Positions 52,966 to 60,770 of a DNA stretch of 64,000 nucleotides are shown piece by piece (position 1 is the stretch's first letter; the number at the start of each line of letters is the position of its first letter). A program made the position numbers and the translations under genes. The stretch is from Candidatus Lustribacter telmatis (lineage in GTDB: Bacteria > Vulcanimicrobiota > Vulcanimicrobiia > Vulcanimicrobiales > Vulcanimicrobiaceae): contig PLRU01000018.1 in the NCBI GenBank assembly GCA_003164045.1, forward strand, positions 99,078 to 163,077, given 5' to 3'. The notes below the pieces were generated by a model that did no database searches, had not been told where the DNA came from, and saw nothing but the letters and a program-made list of their open reading frames with translations.

Positions 52966-54440
52966 GGTGTCTCCTCGGGAGCGGCGGTCCGGATCAAACG
53001 GCCGATGCGTGCGATGCCGTCGTCCATCGTGGCCTCGTCGAGTTCGGCGAAGCCGAGAATGAACTCGCCGGGAACGCTGTCGTGCAGATGGTGCGCCTCG
53101 GTGCTCATCAACACCACCCCGGCCCGCAGCGCGCGCGCCGCGAACGCGCGGCTGTCGGCCACCGGTAAGCGCACGACGAGATGCATGCCGGCTTGGTCGC
53201 CGATCACTTCGACGTCGTCGCCGATATGGCGCCGCAGCGCGCCGAGCAGTGCCGCTCTCCGGGCGCGGTAGAGAATGCGCATGCGGCGCAGATGCCGCTC
53301 GAAGCCGCCGCTTGCCATGAAGGCGAACAGCGCGCGCTGTTCGAGAATCGGCGATTGGCGGTCGGAAAAGGCCTTTGCCGCGAGGACGACTTCGCGCAAT
53401 GCCGGCGGCACGACGACGTAACCGATCCGTAACGCCGGAAACATCGTTTTGGAAAACGTGCCGACGTAGACGACGCGCTCGCTGCGGTCGAGTCCGAAGA
53501 GTGCCGGGATCGGCCGGCCTTCGTAGCGGTAGGCGCTGTCGTAGTCGTCTTCGACGATCACGGCGCCCGCGTCTTCGGCCCAACGCAGCAGCTGCCGGCG
53601 GCGCTCCGATGACAACACGGCGCCGAGTGGAAATTGATGCGACGGCGTGACGTAAACGAGCCGCGCACCGGCGCCGGCCGTCGCGAGCAATTCGACCCGC
53701 ATCCCGTCGCGATCGACCGGGATCGCGCGCAGATCGGCCCCGTTCGCCGCAAACGTACGCTGCGCGCCGAGATAACCCGGCTCTTCGAGCGCGACGACGT
53801 CGCCGGGCTCGATCAACACGCGCGCAACGATATCGATGGCTTGTTGGGATCCGCTGACGATGACGATATCGTCGGGGCTGCAGAGAATGCCGCGCGCGCG
53901 CCCGACGTACGCCGCGATCGCTTCGCGCAGCGGCGGATGGCCGGCCGGATCGGGAAGATAATCGAGCCACGCGCCTTCGCTCCGTGCCGCCTCGCTCACG
54001 CAGCGCCGCCATTCGGCGAACGGAAAGGCGTCGAACGCCGGGCGGCCGTCGCGAAAGTCGATCGTGCCCGGTACGCGCGCGGGTTCGAGCGGGCCCGCGT
54101 CGGCCAGCGACGCGCCGTACGTTGAGAGCCGAATCGACACGCCGTCGGCACGCGGACGGCCCGGCAGTTGCTCGGCCGCCGGCTCGTCCGGAAGATCGTT
54201 GCTCACAAATGTCCCGGAACCGGTCGTCGCTTGCAGATACCCCTCGCTGTGCAGCTGCGCGAAGGTCGAGGTGATCGTCGAGCGCGAGATGCCGAGCGCT
54301 TCGGCCAGCGAGCGCGTGGACGGGAGGCGCGTTCCGGGCGTAACGCGTCCCTCGACGATCGCCGCTCGCAACCCGTCGTAGAGTTGACGGTGCAGCGGAA
54401 CGCCGCTCGCTGCATCCAGCTCGATCGGTAGCTCCTCCAT
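52962..54440 (-). CDS. MocR-family transcriptional regulator (GntR HTH + aminotransferase domain)
   Basis: 492 aa. GntR winged helix at residues ~10-80 (PLHRQLYDGLRAAIVEGRVTPGTRLPSTRSLAEALGISRSTI). A fold-type I aminotransferase domain begins around 110, with the PLP lysine in GTFSKTMFPALRIGY and SHQFPLG as substrate contact. MocR proteins use PLP and an amine effector to switch genes such as pdx or gab, or transporters. Neighbours are a small membrane protein (overlapping) and a divergent amino-acid permease, both candidate targets. Operator-like repeats lie just upstream. Confidence 0.93.
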   Translation of the reverse strand: MEELPIELDAASGVPLHRQLYDGLRAAIVEGRVTPGTRLPSTRSLAEALGISRSTITSTFAQLHSEGYLQATTGSGTFVSNDLPDEPAAEQLPGRPRADGVSIRLSTYGASLADAGPLEPARVPGTIDFRDGRPAFDAFPFAEWRRCVSEAARSEGAWLDYLPDPAGHPPLREAIAAYVGRARGILCSPDDIVIVSGSQQAIDIVARVLIEPGDVVALEEPGYLGAQRTFAANGADLRAIPVDRDGMRVELLATAGAGARLVYVTPSHQFPLGAVLSSERRRQLLRWAEDAGAVIVEDDYDSAYRYEGRPIPALFGLDRSERVVYVGTFSKTMFPALRIGYVVVPPALREVVLAAKAFSDRQSPILEQRALFAFMASGGFERHLRRMRILYRARRAALLGALRRHIGDDVEVIGDQAGMHLVVRLPVADSRAFAARALRAGVVLMSTEAHHLHDSVPGEFILGFAELDEATMDDGIARIGRLIRTAAPEETP

Positions 54441-54748
54441 GCGCGCTAGCGCGAACTCAGTGGTCTGATCTCATCTCCTCGAAATGGTACTTGAGCTTGC
54501 GGCTCTGCGCCACTACGCTGTGAAGCATCGAATCGGTTCCCCCTTGTCCATAGTGCGCACTGCAAGCGGTGCGCTGATGGAACGCGGCGTGGTGCTGATT
54601 TTCTTTATATTACCCGTTTTCTGGTAGTTTTATACAAACGACCACGCGCGAGTGCCGACGGTGTTGCAAAACCACATATGCAGTACCATCGAACAACACT
54701 ATAGTTCTCCTCACACTACCAACGTTAGCCGTGTAAGGAGATAGCGAA
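54441..54748. promoter_or_regulatory. Divergent control region of MocR gene and permease
   Basis: 308 bp without a gene. Two direct TGGTNCT words, TGGTCTGAT at 54461-54469 and TGGTACTTG at 54485-54493, lie 24 bp apart right before the MocR start, a layout known for MocR operators. Further on is an AT-rich part (about 54595-54640) and a TATAGT at 54700-54705 that may be the permease -10. AAGGAG at 54735-54740 is a strong ribosome-binding site. Confidence 0.45.
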
Positions 54749-56146
54749 GTGATGTCCGAGCCGTCGCGCTTACGCGCGCATTGTCTTAATTTTTGGACCG
54801 TGTTAGCACAGAGTATCGCGCTGATTTCACCGACGATGACCGCGGTGCTGATCGTACCGCTGATGTTCGGCACGACCGGCGAGTCGAGTTGGCTCGCGTA
54901 CGCGTTCGGCATGATCATGCTGCTGTTCGTTGCGGCCAATCTCAACCAGTTCGCGAAGCGATCGTCGCACACCGGATCGATGTTCTTGTATTCGGTGGCC
55001 GGACTCGGTTCGACCGCCGGCGGCCTCTCCGGATGGTGCTTGATCTGGGCCTACATGTTCATCGGAACCGCCGGCGTCGCCGGGTTCACGGTGTTCGCGC
55101 AGCAATTGCTTGCGATGGCGCACCTCAACGTTCCGGCCGTACCGATTTTTGCCGTGTGCGCGGCCGTGTGCTGGTACTGCGCCTACAAGGACGTGCGTCT
55201 CTCGGCCGTGCTGATGCTGGTATTCGAGGCCGTATCGGTTGCGATCATCACGATCCTCGCCTTCGTCGTGCTCGGGCACCACGGCTTCGCCATCGACACC
55301 GATCAGCTCCAGCTCAAGGGTAACACGCTCTCATCGCTCGGGCTCGGCGTCGTCGTCGCGATCTTCAGCCTCGTCGGTTTCGAGGCGGCGACCGCGTTCG
55401 GCGAGGAAGCGAAGAACCCGCTCAAGACGATCCCGCGGGCGGTGATCGTGAGCTTGCTCTTGACCGGCGTGTTCTTCGTCTTCATCACGTACACCGAAGT
55501 CTTGGGCCTGCGCGGCGCGAACCCGTCGCTCGACAAACTCACCGCCCCGCTCTCCACGCTGGCGACGATGATGCACCTCGACGTGCTGCAGATCCCGATC
55601 GACCTCGGTGCGCTGGTGAGTTTCTTCGCGCTCGCACTCTCGTGCATGAACTCCGGCGCGCGCGTCGTCTTCCAGATGGGACGTCACGGGTTCTTCCACG
55701 AGGCCACCGGCAACGCGCACACGACGAACGAAACGCCGCACGTTGCGATCACGATCTACGCACTGCTGCAGTTCGCGATCCCGACGTTCATCATCCAGTT
55801 CAAGGGCCTGGCCGTGACCGACGTGTTCAACGATGCCGGAACGTTCGGGGCCTTCGGCTTCCTCGGTGCGTACGTGTTCGTGTCGATCGCCGCCCCGATG
55901 TACCTCAAGAAGATCGGCGAACTGCGTCCGCTCGATATCGGCTACTCGGTGGGCGCGCTCGTGCTCTTGCTCGTGCCGGCGGTCGGCAGCGTCTATCCGG
56001 TTCCCGCGCCGCCGGTCAACCTGTTCCCGTACATCTTCGCCACCTATTTCCTGATCGGTCTAGCGGTCTTTGTGGCTCGTGCCAAGGCGAAGGAAACGCT
56101 GGCGCCGGCATCCCTCGGAACGGAAGAGACGGCGCTCGCGTCGTGA
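54749..56146 (+). CDS. APC-superfamily amino-acid permease
   Basis: 465 aa with about 12 hydrophobic segments. The APC features are LNFWTVLAQSIALISPTMTAVLIVPLMFG and GVVVAIFSLVGFEAATAFGEEAKNPLKTIPRAV, the conserved helix 6 GFE and following loop. It imports or exchanges amino acids or polyamines. GTG 54749 is best spaced from AAGGAG; ATG 54752 is next. Divergent from a MocR regulator, which often senses amines. The first MOSC gene overlaps its stop (GTGA). Confidence 0.92.
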   Translation: MMSEPSRLRAHCLNFWTVLAQSIALISPTMTAVLIVPLMFGTTGESSWLAYAFGMIMLLFVAANLNQFAKRSSHTGSMFLYSVAGLGSTAGGLSGWCLIWAYMFIGTAGVAGFTVFAQQLLAMAHLNVPAVPIFAVCAAVCWYCAYKDVRLSAVLMLVFEAVSVAIITILAFVVLGHHGFAIDTDQLQLKGNTLSSLGLGVVVAIFSLVGFEAATAFGEEAKNPLKTIPRAVIVSLLLTGVFFVFITYTEVLGLRGANPSLDKLTAPLSTLATMMHLDVLQIPIDLGALVSFFALALSCMNSGARVVFQMGRHGFFHEATGNAHTTNETPHVAITIYALLQFAIPTFIIQFKGLAVTDVFNDAGTFGAFGFLGAYVFVSIAAPMYLKKIGELRPLDIGYSVGALVLLLVPAVGSVYPVPAPPVNLFPYIFATYFLIGLAVFVARAKAKETLAPASLGTEETALAS

Positions 56147-56952
56147 GCGCGGCGACGGTCTCGGCGCTCTGGCGTTATCCCGTGAAGTCGATGCGCGGCG
56201 AGCGCTGTGAAGACGTGCTCGTCGGCGAACGCGGGATCGCCGGCGACCGTCGTTACGCGCTGGTGGACGCGGTCACCGGCAAAGTGGCGAGCGCGAAAAA
56301 TCCGCGGCTGTGGCCGACGCTGCTCGCGTTCGGCGCACGGTATCTGGAGACGCCCGGCACCAACGGAGCGACGGCGCGCGTCGAAATCGCGTTGCCGGAC
56401 GGTTCGCTGCGGACGAGCGACGATCCGGACATTCACGCCGACATCGGAGCGACGCTCGGGCGGGCGGTGCACCTCGCATCGGTCGCACCGGCGCAGCCGA
56501 TGCTCGAGGAATATTGGCCGGACCTCGAGGATCTGGCGCATCGCGACGAAGTCACCGAAGAAGCGATGCCGGCCGCAACGTTCTTCGATTGCGCGACCGT
56601 GCATCTGCTTACGACCAACACGCTCAACGCGTTGTGGAGCCGCTATCCGGCCGGCAATTTCGACGTGGACCGGTTTAGGCCCAACGTGCTGCTCGACGCG
56701 AACGGCGGCGGCGAATTTGCCGAAGATGCGTGGATCGGCAAGACGATCCGGCTCGGTGCCGACGTGATCTTGCACGTCACAGGCGGCGCGCCGCGCTGCG
56801 TGATGACGACGCTGGGCCAAGGCGAACTGCCGGCCGATACCGGCGTGCTGCGTACGGCCGCTACGCATCACGGGGCGCACGTGGGCATCTACGCCGAGGT
56901 CGTGCACGGCGGCGCGATCGCGCTCGGCGATACGCTCGTTCTCGGATCATAG
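56143..56952 (+). CDS. MOSC-domain protein 1
   Basis: 269 aa from GTG 56143. MOSC N-terminal beta-barrel (VSALWRYPVKSMRGERCEDVLVGERGIAGDRRYALVD) followed by the MOSC domain (FDVDRFRPNVLLDANGGGEFAEDAWIGKTIRLG) with its conserved cysteine in GAPRCVMTTLGQGEL. MOSC proteins bind the molybdenum cofactor and reduce N-hydroxylated compounds (YcbX/mARC type) or transfer sulfur. It is directly followed by a second MOSC gene. No reductase partner is next to it. Confidence 0.87.
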   Translation: MSAATVSALWRYPVKSMRGERCEDVLVGERGIAGDRRYALVDAVTGKVASAKNPRLWPTLLAFGARYLETPGTNGATARVEIALPDGSLRTSDDPDIHADIGATLGRAVHLASVAPAQPMLEEYWPDLEDLAHRDEVTEEAMPAATFFDCATVHLLTTNTLNALWSRYPAGNFDVDRFRPNVLLDANGGGEFAEDAWIGKTIRLGADVILHVTGGAPRCVMTTLGQGELPADTGVLRTAATHHGAHVGIYAEVVHGGAIALGDTLVLGS

Positions 56953-57728
56953 CGCCGCGCATCGCACGGCTGAGCGTCTTTCCGCTCAAGTCGTTCGACG
57001 GCGTCGATGTGAGCGAAGCCACCGTGACCTCCCGCGGCGGCTTCGCTCACGATCGGCGCTTCGCGTTGCTCGACGAAGCGGGGCGTTGCGTCAACGGCAA
57101 GCTCGAACCGCGCGTCCACGCGTTGCGCGTCACCTACGACGAAACGTTGAGCATCGCCACCTTCACGCTCGCCGGCGCGGGCGAGGCGCGGAGCTTCCGC
57201 CTCGCCGAAGACGCCGCAGCGCTCGCGGCGTGGCTCGGACCGATCGTTGGACGGCCGGTCAGCCTAGGCCGGGACGATGACGGCGGCTTCCCCGACGACG
57301 CCCAGGCCCCGGGGCCGACGCTCGTCTCGACGGCGACGTTAACGGCGGTGGCGGGTTGGTTTCCCGGTCTCGGCGTCGAGTCGGTGCGGCGACGCTTGCG
57401 AACGAACATCGAAGTCGACGGCGTGCCCGCGTTTTGGGAAGACCGGCTCTTCGGCGCGGCCGGGAGCGGCGTTCCGTTTCGCATCGGCGACGTTGCGTTC
57501 GAAGGCACGAATCCGTGTCAGCGCTGCGTCGTGCCGAGCCGCGATCCGGAGACCGGCCGGCCGCTGGCAGCCTTCGCGAAACGGGTTGCCGAGCAGCGCG
57601 CTGCTGCGCTGCCGGCCTGGGCCGACCGGACGCGCTTCGATCATTTCTACCGGCTCGCACTCAACACGCGGCCGGCCGGCTCGCAAGCCGGACGCTGCGT
57701 CCGCGTCGGCGATCCGGTCTCAGCGTGA
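56949..57728 (+). CDS. MOSC-domain protein 2, start codon unclear
   Basis: About 259 aa. IARLSVFPLKSFDGVDVSEATVTSRGGFAHDRRFALLDEAG is the MOSC_N part and EGTNPCQRCVVPSRDPETG carries the conserved cysteine. No ATG, GTG or TTG lies in a usable spot. ATA 56949-56951 overlaps the stop of MOSC 1 as ATAG, matching the ATGA/GTGA overlaps used elsewhere here, and is taken as the start; ATC 56961 is the other choice. Sequence is distinct from MOSC 1, so the pair is not a recent duplicate. Confidence 0.78.
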   Translation: MAPRIARLSVFPLKSFDGVDVSEATVTSRGGFAHDRRFALLDEAGRCVNGKLEPRVHALRVTYDETLSIATFTLAGAGEARSFRLAEDAAALAAWLGPIVGRPVSLGRDDDGGFPDDAQAPGPTLVSTATLTAVAGWFPGLGVESVRRRLRTNIEVDGVPAFWEDRLFGAAGSGVPFRIGDVAFEGTNPCQRCVVPSRDPETGRPLAAFAKRVAEQRAAALPAWADRTRFDHFYRLALNTRPAGSQAGRCVRVGDPVSA

Positions 57729-57791
57729 ACCCGCAGCGTCGATGGGGCCACATGCAATCCGGTACCCGGCAAGCGCTCGATGAAAACGGAC

Positions 57792-57968
57792 TTAGTGCTG
57801 CATCCGTCCGGCGTCGTCGTGCTTGACGTGCGGGGGCGCGGGTTCGAGGTTGGGTTCGGCCGCACTGTCGATGCGCGTCGCATCGTCGGGCTGGGCGGGA
57901 GAATATTCAGCCCGGTCGAGTTCGCGCGCAAACGCTTTCGCGGCTTCGTCTTCTTCTTTCGTGCTCAT
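57792..57968 (-). CDS. Small acidic protein, hypothetical (58 aa)
   Basis: Its ATG (57968-57966) overlaps the STAS stop as ATGA. It reads MSTKEEDEAAKAFARELDRA and ends HDDAGRMQH. It is highly charged, acidic, with Pro-rich middle, no membrane segment and no recognised family. Coupling to the STAS gene is the main evidence that it is real. Confidence 0.45.
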   Translation of the reverse strand: MSTKEEDEAAKAFARELDRAEYSPAQPDDATRIDSAAEPNLEPAPPHVKHDDAGRMQH

Positions 57969-58390
57969 ACTATGCGTAACCGTGCCCGCGGAACGGTATC
58001 TTCAATCGGCGCGATGGCCGCGTCGATCGCATCGAAGACGTGAAGTACGCGCAGGAGACTGGTCAGATCGAGCATGCGATAGCCCTGACTGCCGCGCGGG
58101 ATGACGAGGCGCAGTTGATCGCCGAGATTTTTCGCTGCGCGAACGAGCACGCCGATCGTCGCGCAATCCATGTAGGTGCATTCGCGCATGTCGATCACGA
58201 CCGGCCGGCCGATGCGCACGACGCTGACGATCATCGACTCGAACGTCGCAGTGTCGGCAAACGTGGCCTCGCCGAAAACGTGCACGATCGCCGCAGCCGG
58301 GTGCGTATCGTCGTGGATGAACACGCCTGCCGTCGCGTCGTTGTTGCGTTGCGGGTCGTCGCCGAAATCGGTGAGCGGAACGTACGCCAT
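57965..58390 (-). CDS. STAS-domain (anti-anti-sigma-like) protein with Cys at the phosphosite
   Basis: 141 aa from ATG 58390 with GAGG upstream. The STAS fold is clear: AAIVHVFGEATFADTATFESMI, RPVVIDMRECTYMDCATIGVLVRAAKNLG and LRLVIPRGSQGYRMLDLTSLLRVLHVF. Normal antagonists have D-S-S/T-G with a phosphorylated Ser; here the motif is D75-C76-A77-T78, so kinase control by phosphorylation seems impossible. It may act constitutively or bind a non-sigma partner. No anti-sigma kinase is nearby. Has its own promoter and a coupled 58-aa ORF. Confidence 0.85.
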   Translation of the reverse strand: MAYVPLTDFGDDPQRNNDATAGVFIHDDTHPAAAIVHVFGEATFADTATFESMIVSVVRIGRPVVIDMRECTYMDCATIGVLVRAAKNLGDQLRLVIPRGSQGYRMLDLTSLLRVLHVFDAIDAAIAPIEDTVPRARLRIV

Positions 58391-58411
58391 AGGAACCTCG
58401 TCTCTGGGACA

Positions 58412-58440
58412 AGGATAGGCGCGTGCCCCACCCCATACAA
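58412..58440 (-). promoter_or_regulatory. Promoter of the STAS gene
   Basis: Minus strand -35 TTGTAT (58435-58440), 17-bp spacer, -10 TATCCT (58412-58417). Start near 58405 leaves a ~15-nt leader containing GAGG before the ATG. Confidence 0.6.
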
Positions 58441-58506
58441 GCTGCGATCGCGCCGCCGTTCGGCGCCTCGATCGAGCCCGTCGCACGAAGCGCGATCCGG
58501 GGTGGC

Positions 58507-58920
58507 TTAGCTGCTTGGGCCGGGCGCCGAACGCGCGGCAAAAATGCGCGCGGCGGCGAGGAGGTCGCGCTGAATATCGGAGAGCGGCAAATCGCGCAGC
58601 ATGATCATCGGCACGCGGTCGTCTAGATGCGGATTGCTGCCGTGGAACCAGGCTTTGCAGAACTCGGCATCGCCGGCATTCGCGATCATCGCGGCGAGTT
58701 GCAACGCGAAGCGCAACACCTGCGGGCGCTGGGGTTCGCGGCCGCCGAGCCAGCTATGAACCGCCCGCGTTTCTTGCACGCCCGCGATCACGGCGACGGT
58801 CGTCGCATCGAGCAACTCCAACAGGTGCCGCACGATGTCGGCAATGGGCAACGACATCGCCAGCGCGTGAGCGTCTCCGGCGCTGAGGAATGGGGTGCCC
58901 GGTTGCGGTTGCCCGTCCAT
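58507..58920 (-). CDS. Xre/MbcA/ParS-type (DUF2384-like) antitoxin-like regulator, no toxin partner
   Basis: 137 aa from ATG 58920. A small helix-turn-helix-like segment (DATTVAVIAGVQETRAVHSWLGG) precedes a domain resembling the MbcA/ParS antitoxin C-terminal domain: FCKAWFHGSNPHLDDRVPMIMLRDLPLSDIQRDLLAAARIFA fits its W..xNPxLxxRxPxxLL pattern. Such antitoxins usually sit next to a RES-domain toxin, but none is found here. It may be a solitary regulator. The promoter places the mRNA start at the A of the ATG. Confidence 0.65.
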   Translation of the reverse strand: MDGQPQPGTPFLSAGDAHALAMSLPIADIVRHLLELLDATTVAVIAGVQETRAVHSWLGGREPQRPQVLRFALQLAAMIANAGDAEFCKAWFHGSNPHLDDRVPMIMLRDLPLSDIQRDLLAAARIFAARSAPGPSS

Positions 58921-58927
58921 GACACAT

Positions 58928-58956
58928 AGAATAACAGGTAGAAAAGTGGGGTGCAA
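58928..58956 (-). promoter_or_regulatory. Promoter giving a leaderless mRNA
   Basis: Minus strand -35 TTGCAC (58951-58956), 17-bp spacer, -10 TATTCT (58928-58933). Seven bases separate the -10 from the ATG at 58920, exactly where transcription should begin. Confidence 0.7.
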
Positions 58957-59038
58957 GGGGGAGTAAATAGCCCCAACGTACGCATCGGGCGCTTGCTGCT
59001 GAAGGCCCGGGGCGGGCGTCCCGGAAAGTCGAGGACCC

Positions 59039-60313
59039 GTGAATCGCCTGGCCGCTCCGCGCGGCACCCACGACGTGTTGCCCCCCCGGTCGGCCGACTG
59101 GATCCGCCTCGAGAGCCGTGCGCGCGAGATCGCCGAGCGCTTCGGCTATGGCGAGATCCGCACGCCCACGTTCGAATCGACCGAGCTGTTCGTGCGCGGC
59201 GTCGGCGAGACGACCGACATCGTCGAAAAAGAGATGTACACGTTCACCACCAAGGGCGAAGAGAGCCTCACGCTCCGCCCCGAGTGGACCGCGCCCGTCG
59301 TGCGCGCGGCGCTGCAGCACTCGCTGCTGGCGCAGCCGCAGCGCTTCTACTATATCGGCTCGATCTATCGGTACGAGCGGCCGCAAGCCGGGCGCTTCCG
59401 TGAGGCCCACCAGTTCGGGATCGAGTGCTTCGGCTTCGCCGGCCCGGAGGCCGATGTCGAGGTCATCGCCGTTGCGGTGAACCTCATCAGCCGCTATGGC
59501 CTGGGCGGCGTGACCGTGCGGCTGAACTCGGTCGGCGACGACGTCTGCCGCCCGCGCTACCGCGAGGCGTTGCTGGCGCATTTCCGCCCGCACGCAGCCG
59601 AACTCTCGGAGGATTCGCGCCGGCGGCTCGAACGCAATCCGCTGCGCATCCTCGACTCCAAGTCGCCCGCCGACGCCCCGTTTGTGGCCACCGCTCCGAC
59701 GCTGCAAGACGTGCTCTGCGACGATTGCCGCGAACACTTCGCGAGCGTGCGGCACTACCTCGATTCGCTCGGCATCGCCTACGAGGTCGATCCGCGGCTC
59801 GTACGCGGGCTCGATTACTACACGCGCACGGTCTTCGAGATCACCTCGACCGCGCTCGGCGCGCAGAGCACCGTGTGCGGCGGCGGCCGGTACGACGGGC
59901 TCGTGGCGTCGCTGGGCGGCCCCGCGATGCCGGCCGTCGGCTTCGGCCTCGGCCTCGAGCGCTTTCTTATGATGGTGGACGCGGCATTTCCGCGCTCCGC
60001 CCCGGAGCGATCCGGGATTCAGGCCATTGCCCTCGGCGCCGCTGCCCGGGAACGGCTGATCGCGATCGCGGGCGGGCTGCGGGCGGCGGGCCTCGCCGTT
60101 TTCATGGACTACCGCGAGCGCAAGCTGTTCGACCACTTCAAGTTTGCCGACCGCAACGGCGCCCGCTGGGCACTGATCCTGGGCGACGACGACATCGCGG
60201 CCGGTGAGATCGTCCTGCGCGATCTCGAGCGCCGGTCCGACCGGCGTCTGCCGCTCTCCGATGCCGTGGGTAGAGTCGCGGCGACGCTCGTCGAAGGGGC
60301 TCCGGATGCATGA
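59039..60313 (+). CDS. hisS: Histidyl-tRNA synthetase
   Basis: 424 aa class II synthetase from GTG 59039, with GAGG nearby. Motif 1 PRGTHDVLPPRSADWI region; motif 2 FYYIGSIYRYERPQAGRFREAHQFGIE; HisA loop LVRGLDYYTRTVFE; motif 3 GFGLGLERFLMM; anticodon-binding domain at the C-terminus. It charges tRNA-His. The accB start overlaps its stop by 8 nt. Confidence 0.97.
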   Translation: MNRLAAPRGTHDVLPPRSADWIRLESRAREIAERFGYGEIRTPTFESTELFVRGVGETTDIVEKEMYTFTTKGEESLTLRPEWTAPVVRAALQHSLLAQPQRFYYIGSIYRYERPQAGRFREAHQFGIECFGFAGPEADVEVIAVAVNLISRYGLGGVTVRLNSVGDDVCRPRYREALLAHFRPHAAELSEDSRRRLERNPLRILDSKSPADAPFVATAPTLQDVLCDDCREHFASVRHYLDSLGIAYEVDPRLVRGLDYYTRTVFEITSTALGAQSTVCGGGRYDGLVASLGGPAMPAVGFGLGLERFLMMVDAAFPRSAPERSGIQAIALGAAARERLIAIAGGLRAAGLAVFMDYRERKLFDHFKFADRNGARWALILGDDDIAAGEIVLRDLERRSDRRLPLSDAVGRVAATLVEGAPDA

Positions 60314-60770
60314 CGACGAGGCCGGGCGCGTACGCGCGCTGGCCGAGATTCTGCGCGAGTACGATTTGGACGCCGTCCGGGTTCGCGTCGGCGACGCGGA
60401 GTACGAACTCGTGCAGCGCGAACCCGCTCCGGCCGGCGCCGTGATGATTGCCCCGGCGGCGCCCGGCGTCGCGGCCGCCGCCCCGATCGCGGGCGAACCG
60501 GCTGCGAACGGCGCGGTGCTCGCACCAGCGAACGTCAAGCACGTCACGGCGCCGGTGGTCGGCGTCTACTATTCTGCCCCCTCGCCCGGCGCCGATCCGT
60601 TCGTTACCGTTGGCGCGCGCGTCGTTCCGGGTCAGGTGTTGTGCATTCTCGAAGCGATGAAGCTCATGAACGAAATCACGAGCGAATACGCGGGCGTGAT
60701 CAACCGCGTCTTTCCCGAGAACGGCCAACTCGTCTCCCTCGGCGACGACCTGTTCTGGATCGAACCATAG
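60306..60770 (+). CDS. accB: Biotin carboxyl carrier protein of acetyl-CoA carboxylase
   Basis: 154 aa. N-terminal helix, a flexible Ala/Pro-rich linker (residues ~40-75) and a C-terminal biotinyl domain with the EAMKLMNE motif whose lysine carries biotin. It moves CO2 between AccC and AccAD in malonyl-CoA synthesis. accC, normally next to it, is absent; hisS is upstream and heptose genes follow directly. Confidence 0.93.
   Translation: MHDDEAGRVRALAEILREYDLDAVRVRVGDAEYELVQREPAPAGAVMIAPAAPGVAAAAPIAGEPAANGAVLAPANVKHVTAPVVGVYYSAPSPGADPFVTVGARVVPGQVLCILEAMKLMNEITSEYAGVINRVFPENGQLVSLGDDLFWIEP

Noticed and set aside
54610-54972. 120-codon minus-strand open frame before the permease
   Set aside because: Half lies antisense to the permease, no ribosome-binding site, no family.
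58754-60547. 597-codon minus-strand open frame
   Set aside because: Shadow of hisS and accB, both certain.
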